From Mucilaginibacter sp. (GTDB taxonomy: Bacteria; Bacteroidota; Bacteroidia; Sphingobacteriales; Sphingobacteriaceae), in contig JAICXZ010000096.1 of NCBI GenBank assembly GCA_025934475.1, positions 1 to 8,319 on the forward strand: DNA of 8,319 nucleotides, written 5' to 3'. Below, one piece after another: positions 1-7,153 of this stretch (positions are counted from its first letter, which is position 1; each line of letters starts with the position of its first letter). A model generated the notes under the pieces. That model was given only the letters and a program-made list of their open reading frames with translations, ran no database searches and was not told the DNA's origin. A program made the translations under genes and the position numbers.

Positions 1-19
1 ATAAAGGAATATTGTTTTG

Positions 20-131
20 GTTGATTAAGTTGATTGAGTTAAGTGGTTGAGTAAGTTGAATGATCGAAAACAACTCATTTAACTTATTTATAACATAATC
101 AACTTACTCCAACTCAATCAACTTAATCAAC
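20..131. repeat. Inverted pair of 9-bp-period repeat arrays (element A)
   Basis: The left arm at 20-40 is a perfect 21-bp reverse complement of 111-131. A second stem, 49-59 with 99-109 (11 bp), lies inside it. Each arm is itself a run of degenerate words, about 9 bp apart, of the type TTGATTAAG and TTGATTGAG; the bases in the middle (71-98) carry more of the same words in the right-arm orientation. There is no T-run after either arm, so it does not look like an ordinary intrinsic terminator. It ends 12 bases before the ATG of the cystathionine beta-synthase gene, so a transcript from further upstream would carry this hairpin just before the start codon. Its role is unknown. Confidence 0.85.
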
Positions 132-139
132 TAACTTTG
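132..139 (+). promoter_or_regulatory. Possible Bacteroidota -7 box (TAACTTTG) for the CBS gene
   Basis: TAACTTTG fits the Bacteroidota -7 consensus TAnnTTTG exactly. It ends only four bases before the ATG at 144, so initiation here would give a leaderless or almost leaderless mRNA. No TTG/TTTG -33 element is seen at the expected distance. The 13 bases AACTTTGCAACAT at 133-145 also occur in repeat element E at 8200-8212, so the match may only be repeat sequence. Confidence 0.25.
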
Positions 140-143
140 CAAC

Positions 144-1505
144 ATGTGGCACGAAAATATTCTCGAAACCATTGGCAACACGCCGATGGTGAAACTCAAT
201 AAAATAGTTAAAGGCATACCTGCTACGGTTTTGGCCAAATTGGAAACCTTTAATCCTGGCAATTCGATCAAAGACCGTATGGCGATCAAGATGATTGAGG
301 ACGCCGAAAAAAATGGATTACTTAAGCCGGGAGGGACAATCATAGAAGGCACCTCGGGAAATACAGGGATGGGGCTTGCCATCGCTGCCGTAATCAAGGG
401 TTACAAATGCATTTTTACAAGTACTGATAAGCAGTCGAAGGAGAAGTTTGATGCGCTGCGTGCTTTTGGCGCTGAGGTGATCGTTTGCCCTACCAATGTT
501 GATCCTGAAGATCCGCGTTCTTATTATTCCGTTTCTTCCAGATTAGAAAGGGAGACGCCCAACTCATGGAAGCCTAATCAGTATGATAATCTCTCAAACA
601 CCCAGGCGCACTATGAAACTACTGGTCCAGAGATTTGGGAACAAACCGAAGGTAAGATTACGCACCTTGTAGCTGGGGTGGGTACAGGTGGTACCATATC
701 GGGCATCGCCAAATACCTGAAGGAAAAGAACCCTAACATTAAGGTTATCGGCATTGATACCTATGGCTCGGTGTTCAAGAAATATAAGGAGACAGGCGTA
801 TTTGATAAAGACGAAATCTACCCATATATCACCGAAGGCATCGGCGAAGACTTCCTGCCCCAAAATGTTGATTTCAGCCTGATCGATCATTTCGAAAAAG
901 TAACCGACAGGGATGCAGCGCTGATGACACGCGAAATAGCTTTAAAAGAAGGCATTTTTGCGGGAAACTCCACAGGCTCGGCGGTTGCGGGTTTATTGCA
1001 GCTAAGGGCTTGGTTCAAAGAAGGGGACGTAGTTGTTATCGTTTTCCCTGATCACGGCTCCCGCTATATGGCCAAGATGTACAATGAGGATTGGTTGCGT
1101 GAACGCGGATTCCTGAAGGATGAAAAGCTGACCGCCCGCGACATCATCAAAAAGAAGGAGCGCCAGGACATTATTACTATTGATTGCGAGAAGAGTGTGC
1201 TGGAAGCTATTAATGTCATCAAATCGCTTAACATATCCCAGATACCGGTTACACAAAAGGGCATGGTGATTGGTAAAGTGACCGAAAGCGATATTCTTGA
1301 CGCTCTGCTCGATAATCCGGCGCTCAAATCTTCCCCGGTGCAAAGTATTACCACAAAACCGTTCCCATTTGTTGATCTGAATGCATCGATCGACAAAATA
1401 TCGTCCATGATCAATAGGGATAATATTGCAGTATTGGTTGAGGATGATAAGGCCAATATCGAGATCATCACCCAATACGATATTATTAATGCGATATCCG
1501 GATAG
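144..1505 (+). CDS. Cystathionine beta-synthase (PLP enzyme with C-terminal CBS pair)
   Basis: A 453-residue fold-type II PLP enzyme expected to condense serine (or an activated serine) with homocysteine to cystathionine in the cytoplasm, the first step of transsulfuration. The N-terminal NILETIGNTP is the classic family opening. The Schiff-base lysine is K43 in NSIKDR, EGTSGNTG (68-75) holds the substrate loop, and GVGTGGT (178-184) binds the PLP phosphate. EGIGEDFLP (231-239) is closer to cystathionine beta-synthases than to CysK cysteine synthases. Residues about 333-390 and 395-453 form two CBS domains (a Bateman module) that could bind an adenosyl ligand. There is no N-terminal heme-binding segment as in the human enzyme. 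ATG 144 is chosen because the family's conserved start follows directly. A purely cysteine-synthase activity cannot be excluded. The gene stands alone, with repeat elements on both sides. Confidence 0.9.
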   Translation: MWHENILETIGNTPMVKLNKIVKGIPATVLAKLETFNPGNSIKDRMAIKMIEDAEKNGLLKPGGTIIEGTSGNTGMGLAIAAVIKGYKCIFTSTDKQSKEKFDALRAFGAEVIVCPTNVDPEDPRSYYSVSSRLERETPNSWKPNQYDNLSNTQAHYETTGPEIWEQTEGKITHLVAGVGTGGTISGIAKYLKEKNPNIKVIGIDTYGSVFKKYKETGVFDKDEIYPYITEGIGEDFLPQNVDFSLIDHFEKVTDRDAALMTREIALKEGIFAGNSTGSAVAGLLQLRAWFKEGDVVVIVFPDHGSRYMAKMYNEDWLRERGFLKDEKLTARDIIKKKERQDIITIDCEKSVLEAINVIKSLNISQIPVTQKGMVIGKVTESDILDALLDNPALKSSPVQSITTKPFPFVDLNASIDKISSMINRDNIAVLVEDDKANIEIITQYDIINAISG

Positions 1506-1507
1506 GT

Positions 1508-1621
1508 GAGAGGTAAAAGGCGAAAGGTAAAAGGTGCTTTGTCAAATGCAAGGCACCTTTTTATTTGATACACCTATTTCTGGCTATAGGCATTTGTCAC
1601 ACCTTTTTCAAACTTTACCTA
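1508..1621. repeat. 7-bp-period repeat array and degenerate inverted partner (element B)
   Basis: Directly after the CBS stop codon, 1510-1537 reads as consecutive heptamers of the type AGGTAAA and AGGCGAA. A weaker opposite-orientation copy lies at about 1597-1621; its reverse complement starts AGGTAAA and contains AAAGGTG. CAAATGC (1543-1549) and GCATTTG (1590-1596) form an inner pair. The vocabulary is that of element C: AAAGGCGAAAGGT occurs at 1516-1528 and 5672-5684. An intrinsic-terminator-like hairpin is embedded in the left part. The right arm is degenerate and its limit is uncertain. Confidence 0.6.
1529..1565 (+). terminator. Rho-independent terminator-like hairpin after the CBS gene
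   Basis: AAAAGGTGC at 1529-1537 pairs perfectly with GCACCTTTT at 1553-1561 around a 15-base loop, and the second arm runs into a T-rich stretch (TTTTTATTT). It begins 24 bases after the TAG of the CBS gene, a normal place for transcript termination. The first arm is also part of the heptamer array of element B, so the terminator seems to be made from repeat words. The stem has only four G-C pairs. Confidence 0.6.
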
Positions 1622-1690
1622 ATGACACAATAAAGAATCGGCTTTAGCACCTTATTCTCTAGCTTCGCCTAAGTGTTAATTTAGGGTTTA

Positions 1691-3631
1691 ATGAACGTTA
1701 ATTTTAGATTAAGCGAATACAGGCTGCTTATCTATCGAATCTTATTAGGTTACCTCTTTTATTTTATAGCACGGGTGCTTTTTTTTGCCTTCAATACCCA
1801 TTTATTTGCCGTTAATGGTATTGGGGCTTTACTGCGGTTGTGCTATTACGGTATCGCCTTCGATACCACAGCATTGTTGTATATCAATAGCCTGTTCATC
1901 ATTCTAAGCATCCTTCCGTTTACAATAAATGCAAAGCCGGGTTATCAAAAAGGGCTGACAATACTTTATTTCGTTACCAACCTGATCGCTTACGCAACCA
2001 ATTTCGTCGATATCATCTACTATCGTTTCAGCCAGGTGCGATCAACAAGAGCTGCTTTGGATCTGCTTTCCGATGAGACCAATAAAAAGGCGTTATTGGC
2101 TCACTTTTCCTGGGCCTATTGGTATATCGTTTTACTTTATGTAGCATGCTGTGTATTATGGATTGCTTTATACCGGTTAGTGAAACCGGAATATAAGCCA
2201 ATCCGTATTCGGCGTGCCTACTTTTTCTCTTCGGCTTTGATTGTGCCGCTTATCCTGTTGCTTATGGTGGGTGGTATCCGCGGTGATTTTAAGCATAGCA
2301 CACGTCCAATTAATATGGTGGACGCCTATAGGCATGTAACCGTACCAAACCAGGGGGATATAATCTTAAATACGCCTTTTGCCATTTTCAGAACGCTGGG
2401 AAGTCACCAATTTAAGGTAGAGAATTGGGTTAGCCAATCCTACATTGATACCAATATCAAACCGATAAAGCAATATAATAGCCACCCCAAAGTGAGACCC
2501 AATGTGGTGATCATCATTCTTGAAAGTATGGCCAGGGAATATTGGGGCAGTATGAACAGGGGTGCCAATATTCCGGGCTTTAAGTCCTATACACCATTCC
2601 TGGACTCGCTTTCTGACAATAGCCTCATCTTCACCAATGCATATGCTAATGGCCGGCAGTCTATTCACGCCATGTCGTCCATTCTGGCTGGCATTCCATC
2701 CTTTCAAACTGCTTTTACCTCGTCGCCTTATGCCAAGCAACAGATTCAGTCGGTTGTTTCTATTTGCGACACTTTAGGCTATCAGACCTCCTTTTTTCAC
2801 GGGGCAGCTAATGGCTCTATGGGTTTCCTGGGTTTTGGCAATATCCTCGGCTATCAAAAATACTTTGGCCGGACCGAATATGCCAATGAACACGATTTTG
2901 ATGGCATCTGGGGTATCTGGGACGAACCCTTCTTCCAGTTTATGGGACGAACTTTAAGTGAGCAGAAAAAACCTTTTATGGCGACGTTGTTTACTTTGTC
3001 ATCGCATGATCCGTTCAGGATACCAGATAAGTGTAAGTCTCATTTCACAGGTGGCCCACTGCAAATTCACAAATGCGTACAATACACGGATAACTCGCTG
3101 CGGCAATTTTTCAACTATGCCAAAACGCAGCCCTGGTATAGTAATACGATTTTTATCATCACGGCCGATCATACCAGCCAAACTTACTACCCCGAGTATA
3201 GCAAACCAGTTAATCGTTTTGCGGTGCCTATCTTATTTTACAGCCCCAACCTGGAATATAAGTTGAAAGGAATGCGAACAGATATGGCTTCGCAAATGGA
3301 TATCTATCCATCAATAGTTGATTTAATTGGTTATAACAAACCGTTCAGGTCATGGGGTAGAAGTTTGATCAGTGATCTGCCGAATGAGACGCCGCGTGTG
3401 ATCAACTCGCCAGGTACTGTTTACCAGTTTATGGAGGGCGGCTATATTTATTTGTTCGATGGCAGCCAGTTTACTGGGATATTTGCAGCCTCGGACAAGG
3501 GCCTGCTGAAAAATCTTTTGCATAACGCACCGAATGCCGATATGCAAAAAGGCATGCTGGATTGTAAAGCGCTAATACAGGACTACAACGCTAAAATCGT
3601 CAATAAGAAATTGTCCGCTCCGAAGCTTTAA
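1691..3631 (+). CDS. LTA synthase family membrane sulfatase-fold transferase
   Basis: A 646-residue membrane enzyme. Five hydrophobic segments (about 12-36, 44-76, 88-110, 142-163 and 177-197) anchor it in the inner membrane, and an extracytoplasmic alkaline-phosphatase/sulfatase-superfamily domain covers about 268-575. Visible landmarks are VVIIILESM with metal-binding E278, NGRQSIHAMSSI with S324 as likely nucleophile in place of the Thr of Staphylococcus LtaS, SSHDPF with H439, and ITADHTS with metal ligands D493 and H494. Well-studied relatives move phosphoglycerol or phosphoethanolamine from phospholipids to an acceptor. A Gram-negative Bacteroidota cell would not make lipoteichoic acid, so the acceptor here is unknown; modification of lipid A, capsule or periplasmic glycan is a guess. 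I see no clear Shine-Dalgarno or -7/-33 promoter in the 185-base gap upstream. The stop codon touches that of the opposing DUF486 gene. Confidence 0.85.
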   Translation: MNVNFRLSEYRLLIYRILLGYLFYFIARVLFFAFNTHLFAVNGIGALLRLCYYGIAFDTTALLYINSLFIILSILPFTINAKPGYQKGLTILYFVTNLIAYATNFVDIIYYRFSQVRSTRAALDLLSDETNKKALLAHFSWAYWYIVLLYVACCVLWIALYRLVKPEYKPIRIRRAYFFSSALIVPLILLLMVGGIRGDFKHSTRPINMVDAYRHVTVPNQGDIILNTPFAIFRTLGSHQFKVENWVSQSYIDTNIKPIKQYNSHPKVRPNVVIIILESMAREYWGSMNRGANIPGFKSYTPFLDSLSDNSLIFTNAYANGRQSIHAMSSILAGIPSFQTAFTSSPYAKQQIQSVVSICDTLGYQTSFFHGAANGSMGFLGFGNILGYQKYFGRTEYANEHDFDGIWGIWDEPFFQFMGRTLSEQKKPFMATLFTLSSHDPFRIPDKCKSHFTGGPLQIHKCVQYTDNSLRQFFNYAKTQPWYSNTIFIITADHTSQTYYPEYSKPVNRFAVPILFYSPNLEYKLKGMRTDMASQMDIYPSIVDLIGYNKPFRSWGRSLISDLPNETPRVINSPGTVYQFMEGGYIYLFDGSQFTGIFAASDKGLLKNLLHNAPNADMQKGMLDCKALIQDYNAKIVNKKLSAPKL

Positions 3632-4003
3632 TCACCATTTTTTAAATATTACAAACACCGCCAGCACAATAAGGCAAAAACCAACCAGGTGGTTCCAGGC
3701 TAGTTTCTCAGTTTTGAAAAACAGCGTTGTGAATACTATAAATACCGTAAGCGTTATGGCCTCTTGTATGGTCTTGAGTTGAACCAGGCTGAATGGGCCG
3801 CCGGTTTCTGCAGAACCAGCGCGATTAGCTGGTACCTGGAAAACATATTCAAAAAAAGCGATGCCCCAGCTGATGAGGATAATCGCAAAAAGCCCCAGGC
3901 TTTTGCCCCAATCATATTCTTTGAATTTCAGGTGTCCATACCAGGCAAACGTCATAAACGTGTTGGAGATTATAAGGAAGATGACAGTCTTTAATCCGCG
4001 CAT
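3632..4003 (-). CDS. DUF486 small four-TM membrane protein (DMT-like)
   Basis: A 123-residue integral membrane protein with four hydrophobic segments (about 5-22, 35-55, 80-96 and 103-120). The size and the conserved phrases FMTFAWYGHLK (16-26), SWGIAFFEY (45-53), QVPANR (56-61) and FSLVQLKTIQE (71-81) identify the DUF486 family, which resembles half-size drug/metabolite transporters. No substrate is established and I do not propose one. Two copies would probably pair, as in small multidrug-resistance-type proteins; that is inference. It lies 66 bases downstream of the GT39 gene on the same strand and could be its last co-transcribed partner. I see no convincing promoter or terminator in the short gap, and no repeat element. 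Its TGA stop lies directly against the TAA of the sulfatase-fold gene on the other strand. Confidence 0.88.
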   Translation of the reverse strand: MRGLKTVIFLIISNTFMTFAWYGHLKFKEYDWGKSLGLFAIILISWGIAFFEYVFQVPANRAGSAETGGPFSLVQLKTIQEAITLTVFIVFTTLFFKTEKLAWNHLVGFCLIVLAVFVIFKKW

Positions 4004-4069
4004 AAAATAAAATTTGGCTCAAAATAGCAATATACACTGTATCGTTTAAACAATATCATTTGCACATCC

Positions 4070-5620
4070 TTAACGCTGCTCAAGGCGTTTTTGCGCCAGC
4101 TCTTTCTGATAGATGTTATTTAATTCAGGCTTCGGATCCACTATCAGAAATATCGCTGTGCCTTTTTCCCTCGCCCAGGGTGATTCGACTTCGCCCAGTT
4201 TGGTGTATTTCCCAATAAACGGAGCGAGTCGTTTTGTGACATTTCCGCCACCCTCGTCGTCAACATAGATAATGTATTTGGCGCTCAGGGTATCAGGCGC
4301 CCAAAGTGTAAAGCTGCTGTTTAAACTAGCAACCTCGGGCAGGTTATATCGTTTTCCGTAATGATAGACCGCGCCGGCCTCGCCGTAATTGTCAGCATAT
4401 ATTTGCGCATGTTTTTGTTGGTCGGGAGTAAGGCTTTTATAGGCTTTTACCACTTTTTCGCCCATCTCATCCCAGCCGAACATGTCGGCATAATCTTGCG
4501 ATAGCGGGTGTTCCTTTTGGTCCTCCCATTTAGGAGAAAAGTGTAAGGATTTAAATACCGCGAGCGTTTGATTTAAGGAGAGTATAGGTAAGGCCAATGG
4601 GAGTAAAATAAGGTTTGGCAATGTTAAAAATGTCAAGGCAGCTGCCCGAAACGCCACATGTTTTGTTTTTAGCCATTGGTCAAAAAAATACCCCCCGGCG
4701 GAAAATAGCATCGGATAGGCTCCGAATATGTAGTAACTTTTGCCGTTCATTTCGAGCAAGAAGATGAACACAACGATATACCCTAGGGCCAGGAATCGGT
4801 ATTGCGCCAGTTTCGATGAAAACAATAGGGCCAATAATCCTGGCAACCAAACGAAGAGGGCGACGCCATTCACCAATAATTGCTGCGTTATAAAATCAGA
4901 TGGTTTAATGTATTCAAGTTGCTGAGTACGCAGCTTATTCATGTGCGTCACCAACGGCAAGTGGTGTTTGAACTGCCAGACGATATTGGGCAGGAAAATC
5001 AGTAGCGCAATCAGTGCGGCGAAAAGGATATGTTTGCTCCACAATACTTTGCGTTGTTTGGTCAAAAGAAGTGCGATGATTATAGCGAAGGCAAAAAACG
5101 CCATAGTATATTTCGTCAGCAGGCCTACTCCTATCACAACCCCGATCAAATAGATGTAGAAAGCATTACTTGTGTTGATGTACCTGACAACCAAATAAGC
5201 TGTTAATAACCACCAAAGCTGGTCGAATACTACCGGCTGAAACAAATAACCGCTTGCTGCAAATGCCGGCGAAAATATAATTGCAAGGCAGGCCAGCGCA
5301 ATTCCGAATTTTCCGCCGCCGAACTCAATCACCAATCGCCCGGTGAACCAAATGATCAGACCGCTGAAAAGAGTACTGAATATGCGCGTTGCGAATACCG
5401 AGTCGCCAAAAATGGTTGTTGAGATTTTGGCAAGAAGCGCAATAAAGGGCGGAACCTCTTTAAAGCCCCAGTCTAAATGATCGCCAAGCGCAAGGTGCAA
5501 AAGCTCGTCACGCTGAAAACCAAAATGCCCGATTGCAAATAGGTTAAGTACTATCTTAATTGCAACAAAAATAAGGATAAAGCCGGTATGGCTTTGATCG
5601 CTGTTTCGAGTGCTGTTCAA
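4070..5620 (-). CDS. GT39 (ArnT/PMT-like) membrane glycosyltransferase; start uncertain
   Basis: A multi-pass membrane enzyme expected to transfer a sugar from a polyprenyl-phosphate donor at the periplasmic face. With the TTG start at 5620 it has 516 residues. FQRDELLHL puts the acidic pair D38-E39 in the first extracytoplasmic loop, where GT39/GT-C enzymes keep their catalytic Asp-Glu. About ten hydrophobic segments follow to about residue 355, then a soluble C-terminal domain containing YADNYGEAGAVYHYG. The acceptor is unknown; lipid A, glycolipid or protein are all possible. The only upstream in-frame ATG is at 5734. Using it adds 38 residues (MNIEVLRHSIFDIN then LSPLSF-type residues) encoded mostly by repeat element C and unlike a glycosyltransferase N-terminus. 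TTG 5620 leaves 12 residues before the first membrane segment, so I prefer it, without Shine-Dalgarno support. It follows murA on the same strand. Confidence 0.82.
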   Translation of the reverse strand: MNSTRNSDQSHTGFILIFVAIKIVLNLFAIGHFGFQRDELLHLALGDHLDWGFKEVPPFIALLAKISTTIFGDSVFATRIFSTLFSGLIIWFTGRLVIEFGGGKFGIALACLAIIFSPAFAASGYLFQPVVFDQLWWLLTAYLVVRYINTSNAFYIYLIGVVIGVGLLTKYTMAFFAFAIIIALLLTKQRKVLWSKHILFAALIALLIFLPNIVWQFKHHLPLVTHMNKLRTQQLEYIKPSDFITQQLLVNGVALFVWLPGLLALLFSSKLAQYRFLALGYIVVFIFLLEMNGKSYYIFGAYPMLFSAGGYFFDQWLKTKHVAFRAAALTFLTLPNLILLPLALPILSLNQTLAVFKSLHFSPKWEDQKEHPLSQDYADMFGWDEMGEKVVKAYKSLTPDQQKHAQIYADNYGEAGAVYHYGKRYNLPEVASLNSSFTLWAPDTLSAKYIIYVDDEGGGNVTKRLAPFIGKYTKLGEVESPWAREKGTAIFLIVDPKPELNNIYQKELAQKRLEQR

Positions 5621-5640
5621 TGGGAAAGGTTTTGATAAAG

Positions 5641-5830
5641 ATAGGCATTTGAAGGATAAAGGTGAAAGGTCAAAGGCGAAAGGTTCTTGGACATTAATAT
5701 CGAATATTGAATGCCGAAGTACTTCGATATTCATTATTCAAGATTCGATGTTCGATATTAATTGTGTTGTGGTCAAGCCAAAGCCTTTTACCTTTATCCT
5801 TTTACCTTTCACCTTTATCCTTTCACCTCA
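5641..5830. repeat. Two nested inverted heptamer arrays (element C)
   Basis: The outer arms are arrays of heptamers such as AGGTGAA and AGGATAA. Positions 5652-5670 are a perfect 19-bp reverse complement of 5804-5822. Inside sits a second palindromic module with different words (5693-5762). The right arm begins right after the murA stop codon; the left arm runs towards the GT39 gene and covers its only possible ATG start. In the murA transcript the whole would be a long hairpin with a purine-rich then a pyrimidine-rich strand, so it may end or stabilise the murA mRNA. Words are shared with element B. Confidence 0.85.
5693..5762. repeat. Inner ATATCGA-type palindrome of element C
   Basis: ATTAATATCGAA at 5693-5704 is the perfect reverse complement of 5751-5762, and the core CGAAGTACTTCG at 5715-5726 is itself a perfect 12-bp palindrome. 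Between them both sides are built of heptamers such as ATATCGA and ATATTGA. Its vocabulary differs from the AAGG words around it, which suggests one repeat element placed within another. The ATG at 5734 (minus strand), the longest possible start of the GT39 gene, lies inside it. Confidence 0.85.
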
Positions 5831-5833
5831 ATT

Positions 5834-7141
5834 TTAAATCCTCTTTATATCGGCTCCTAAGGCTCTCAGCCGTTCGTCTATATGCTGATAGCCACGTTCT
5901 ATCTGTTCGATATTATAGATGGTGGATTTGCCTTGTGCAGATAGCGCAGCTATAAGCAGCGATACCCCGGCACGAATGTCAGGGGAGGTCATCGAGATGC
6001 CTCTTAGTTGTACCTGCTTATCGAGGCCTATCACAGTAGCGCGATGTGGATCGCAAAGAATGATTTGCGCACCCATGTCGAGCAGCTTGTCTACGAAGAA
6101 GAGACGGCTTTCAAACATTTTTTGATGTATCAATACCGATCCCTTTGCCTGTATGGCAACCACAAGTACGATGCTGAGCAAGTCGGGTGTGAAGCCCGGC
6201 CACGGCGCATCAGCGATGGTCATGATGGAACCATCGATGAAAGTCTCGATCTCGTAATGTTTTTGGGCCGGGACGTAAATATCGTCACCACGGCGCTCCA
6301 ATTTAATACCTAAGCGTTTAAAGGTATCTGGGATGATGCCCAGCTCGTCGTAATGAACATCTTTAATGGTGATCTCAGATTCGGTCATCGCCGCAAGGCC
6401 TATAAATGAACCGATTTCGATCATATCTGGCAGCAAACGGTGTTCCGTACCTTTAAGTTCCGAAACGCCTTCTATCGTAAGCAAATTAGATCCTATGCCG
6501 CTGATCTTTGCTCCCATGCGGGTAAGCATTTTGCAAAGCTGCTGCAGGTAAGGTTCGCAGGCAGCGTTATAAATAGTTGTCGTACCTTTGGCCAGCACAG
6601 CTGCCATCACCACGTTGGCCGTACCGGTTACAGAAGCTTCGTCCAGCAAAATATAGGTACCTTTCAGTTGGGATGCGTCTACATTAAAGAAGCCGCTATC
6701 TGCGTCATAATCAAATTTTGCACCCAGTTTTTCAAAGCCCAGGAAGTGGGTGTCCAATCTACGACGGCCAATCTTGTCACCACCCGGTTTAGGAATTGCA
6801 GCTTTACCAAAACGTGCCAGTAGCGGGCCAACAATCATAACCGAACCACGCAAACTGCCGCCCTTATTTCTGAAGGTTTCCGACTGAAAGAAATCGAGGT
6901 TGATATTTTTCGCTTCGAAGCTATAGGTATATAATCCGAGACGTTCTACGGTAACGCCCATATCGCCAAGAAGCTCAATGAGTTTGTTTACATCCTTGAT
7001 GTCAGGGATATTACTGATGGTCACTTTCTCGCTGGTCAGTAGAACCGCCGATATAACCTGCAAAGCTTCGTTTTTGGCGCCCTGGGGCACTATTTCGCCC
7101 TTCAAAGGCTTGCCGCCTATAATTTCAAATGCGTTATTCAT
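5834..7141 (-). CDS. murA: UDP-N-acetylglucosamine 1-carboxyvinyltransferase, Asp-type active site
   Basis: A 435-residue cytoplasmic enzyme that transfers enolpyruvate from PEP to UDP-GlcNAc, the first committed step of peptidoglycan synthesis. PQGAKNEAL holds K23-N24, the counterparts of K22-N23 in E. coli MurA. The mobile active-site loop reads PKPGGDKIGRRRLD (117-130), so the usual Cys115 is Asp (D122), while the arginines after it are kept. GFTPD (316-320) gives the catalytic Asp equivalent to E. coli D305, and DIRAGVSLLIAAL (388-400) matches the C-terminal arginine motif. Length is normal for the family and the frame is intact. The Asp form is known in Mycobacterium, Chlamydia and Borrelia, where it makes MurA insensitive to fosfomycin; the same is expected here. 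It lies 110 bases downstream of the DUF4290 gene on the same strand, separated by repeat element D, and is followed by element C and the GT39 gene. Confidence 0.97.
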   Translation of the reverse strand: MNNAFEIIGGKPLKGEIVPQGAKNEALQVISAVLLTSEKVTISNIPDIKDVNKLIELLGDMGVTVERLGLYTYSFEAKNINLDFFQSETFRNKGGSLRGSVMIVGPLLARFGKAAIPKPGGDKIGRRRLDTHFLGFEKLGAKFDYDADSGFFNVDASQLKGTYILLDEASVTGTANVVMAAVLAKGTTTIYNAACEPYLQQLCKMLTRMGAKISGIGSNLLTIEGVSELKGTEHRLLPDMIEIGSFIGLAAMTESEITIKDVHYDELGIIPDTFKRLGIKLERRGDDIYVPAQKHYEIETFIDGSIMTIADAPWPGFTPDLLSIVLVVAIQAKGSVLIHQKMFESRLFFVDKLLDMGAQIILCDPHRATVIGLDKQVQLRGISMTSPDIRAGVSLLIAALSAQGKSTIYNIEQIERGYQHIDERLRALGADIKRI

Positions 7142-7153
7142 AGTTAGCTTTCG

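Noticed and set aside
20..131. CRISPR array
   Set aside because: The repeats are 9-bp degenerate words without unique spacers, arranged in opposite orientations. No cas gene is near. The same applies to the other four elements.
1002..1573. Two long minus-strand frames (157 and 169 codons) opposite the CBS domains
   Set aside because: They overlap the well-supported CBS coding sequence, show no recognisable motif, and have no start context.
4004..4069. Promoter for the DUF486 gene in the gap after GT39
   Set aside because: The closest minus-strand match, TATTTTG, has the wrong spacing for TAnnTTTG and no convincing -33 partner, so co-transcription with GT39 is as likely.
5707..5955. Plus-strand reading frame of 82 codons starting inside element C and overlapping the murA end
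   Set aside because: Its first half is translated repeat words (the palindrome yields a similar peptide on both strands) and the rest is antisense to murA. It is a product of stop-free heptamers, not a gene.
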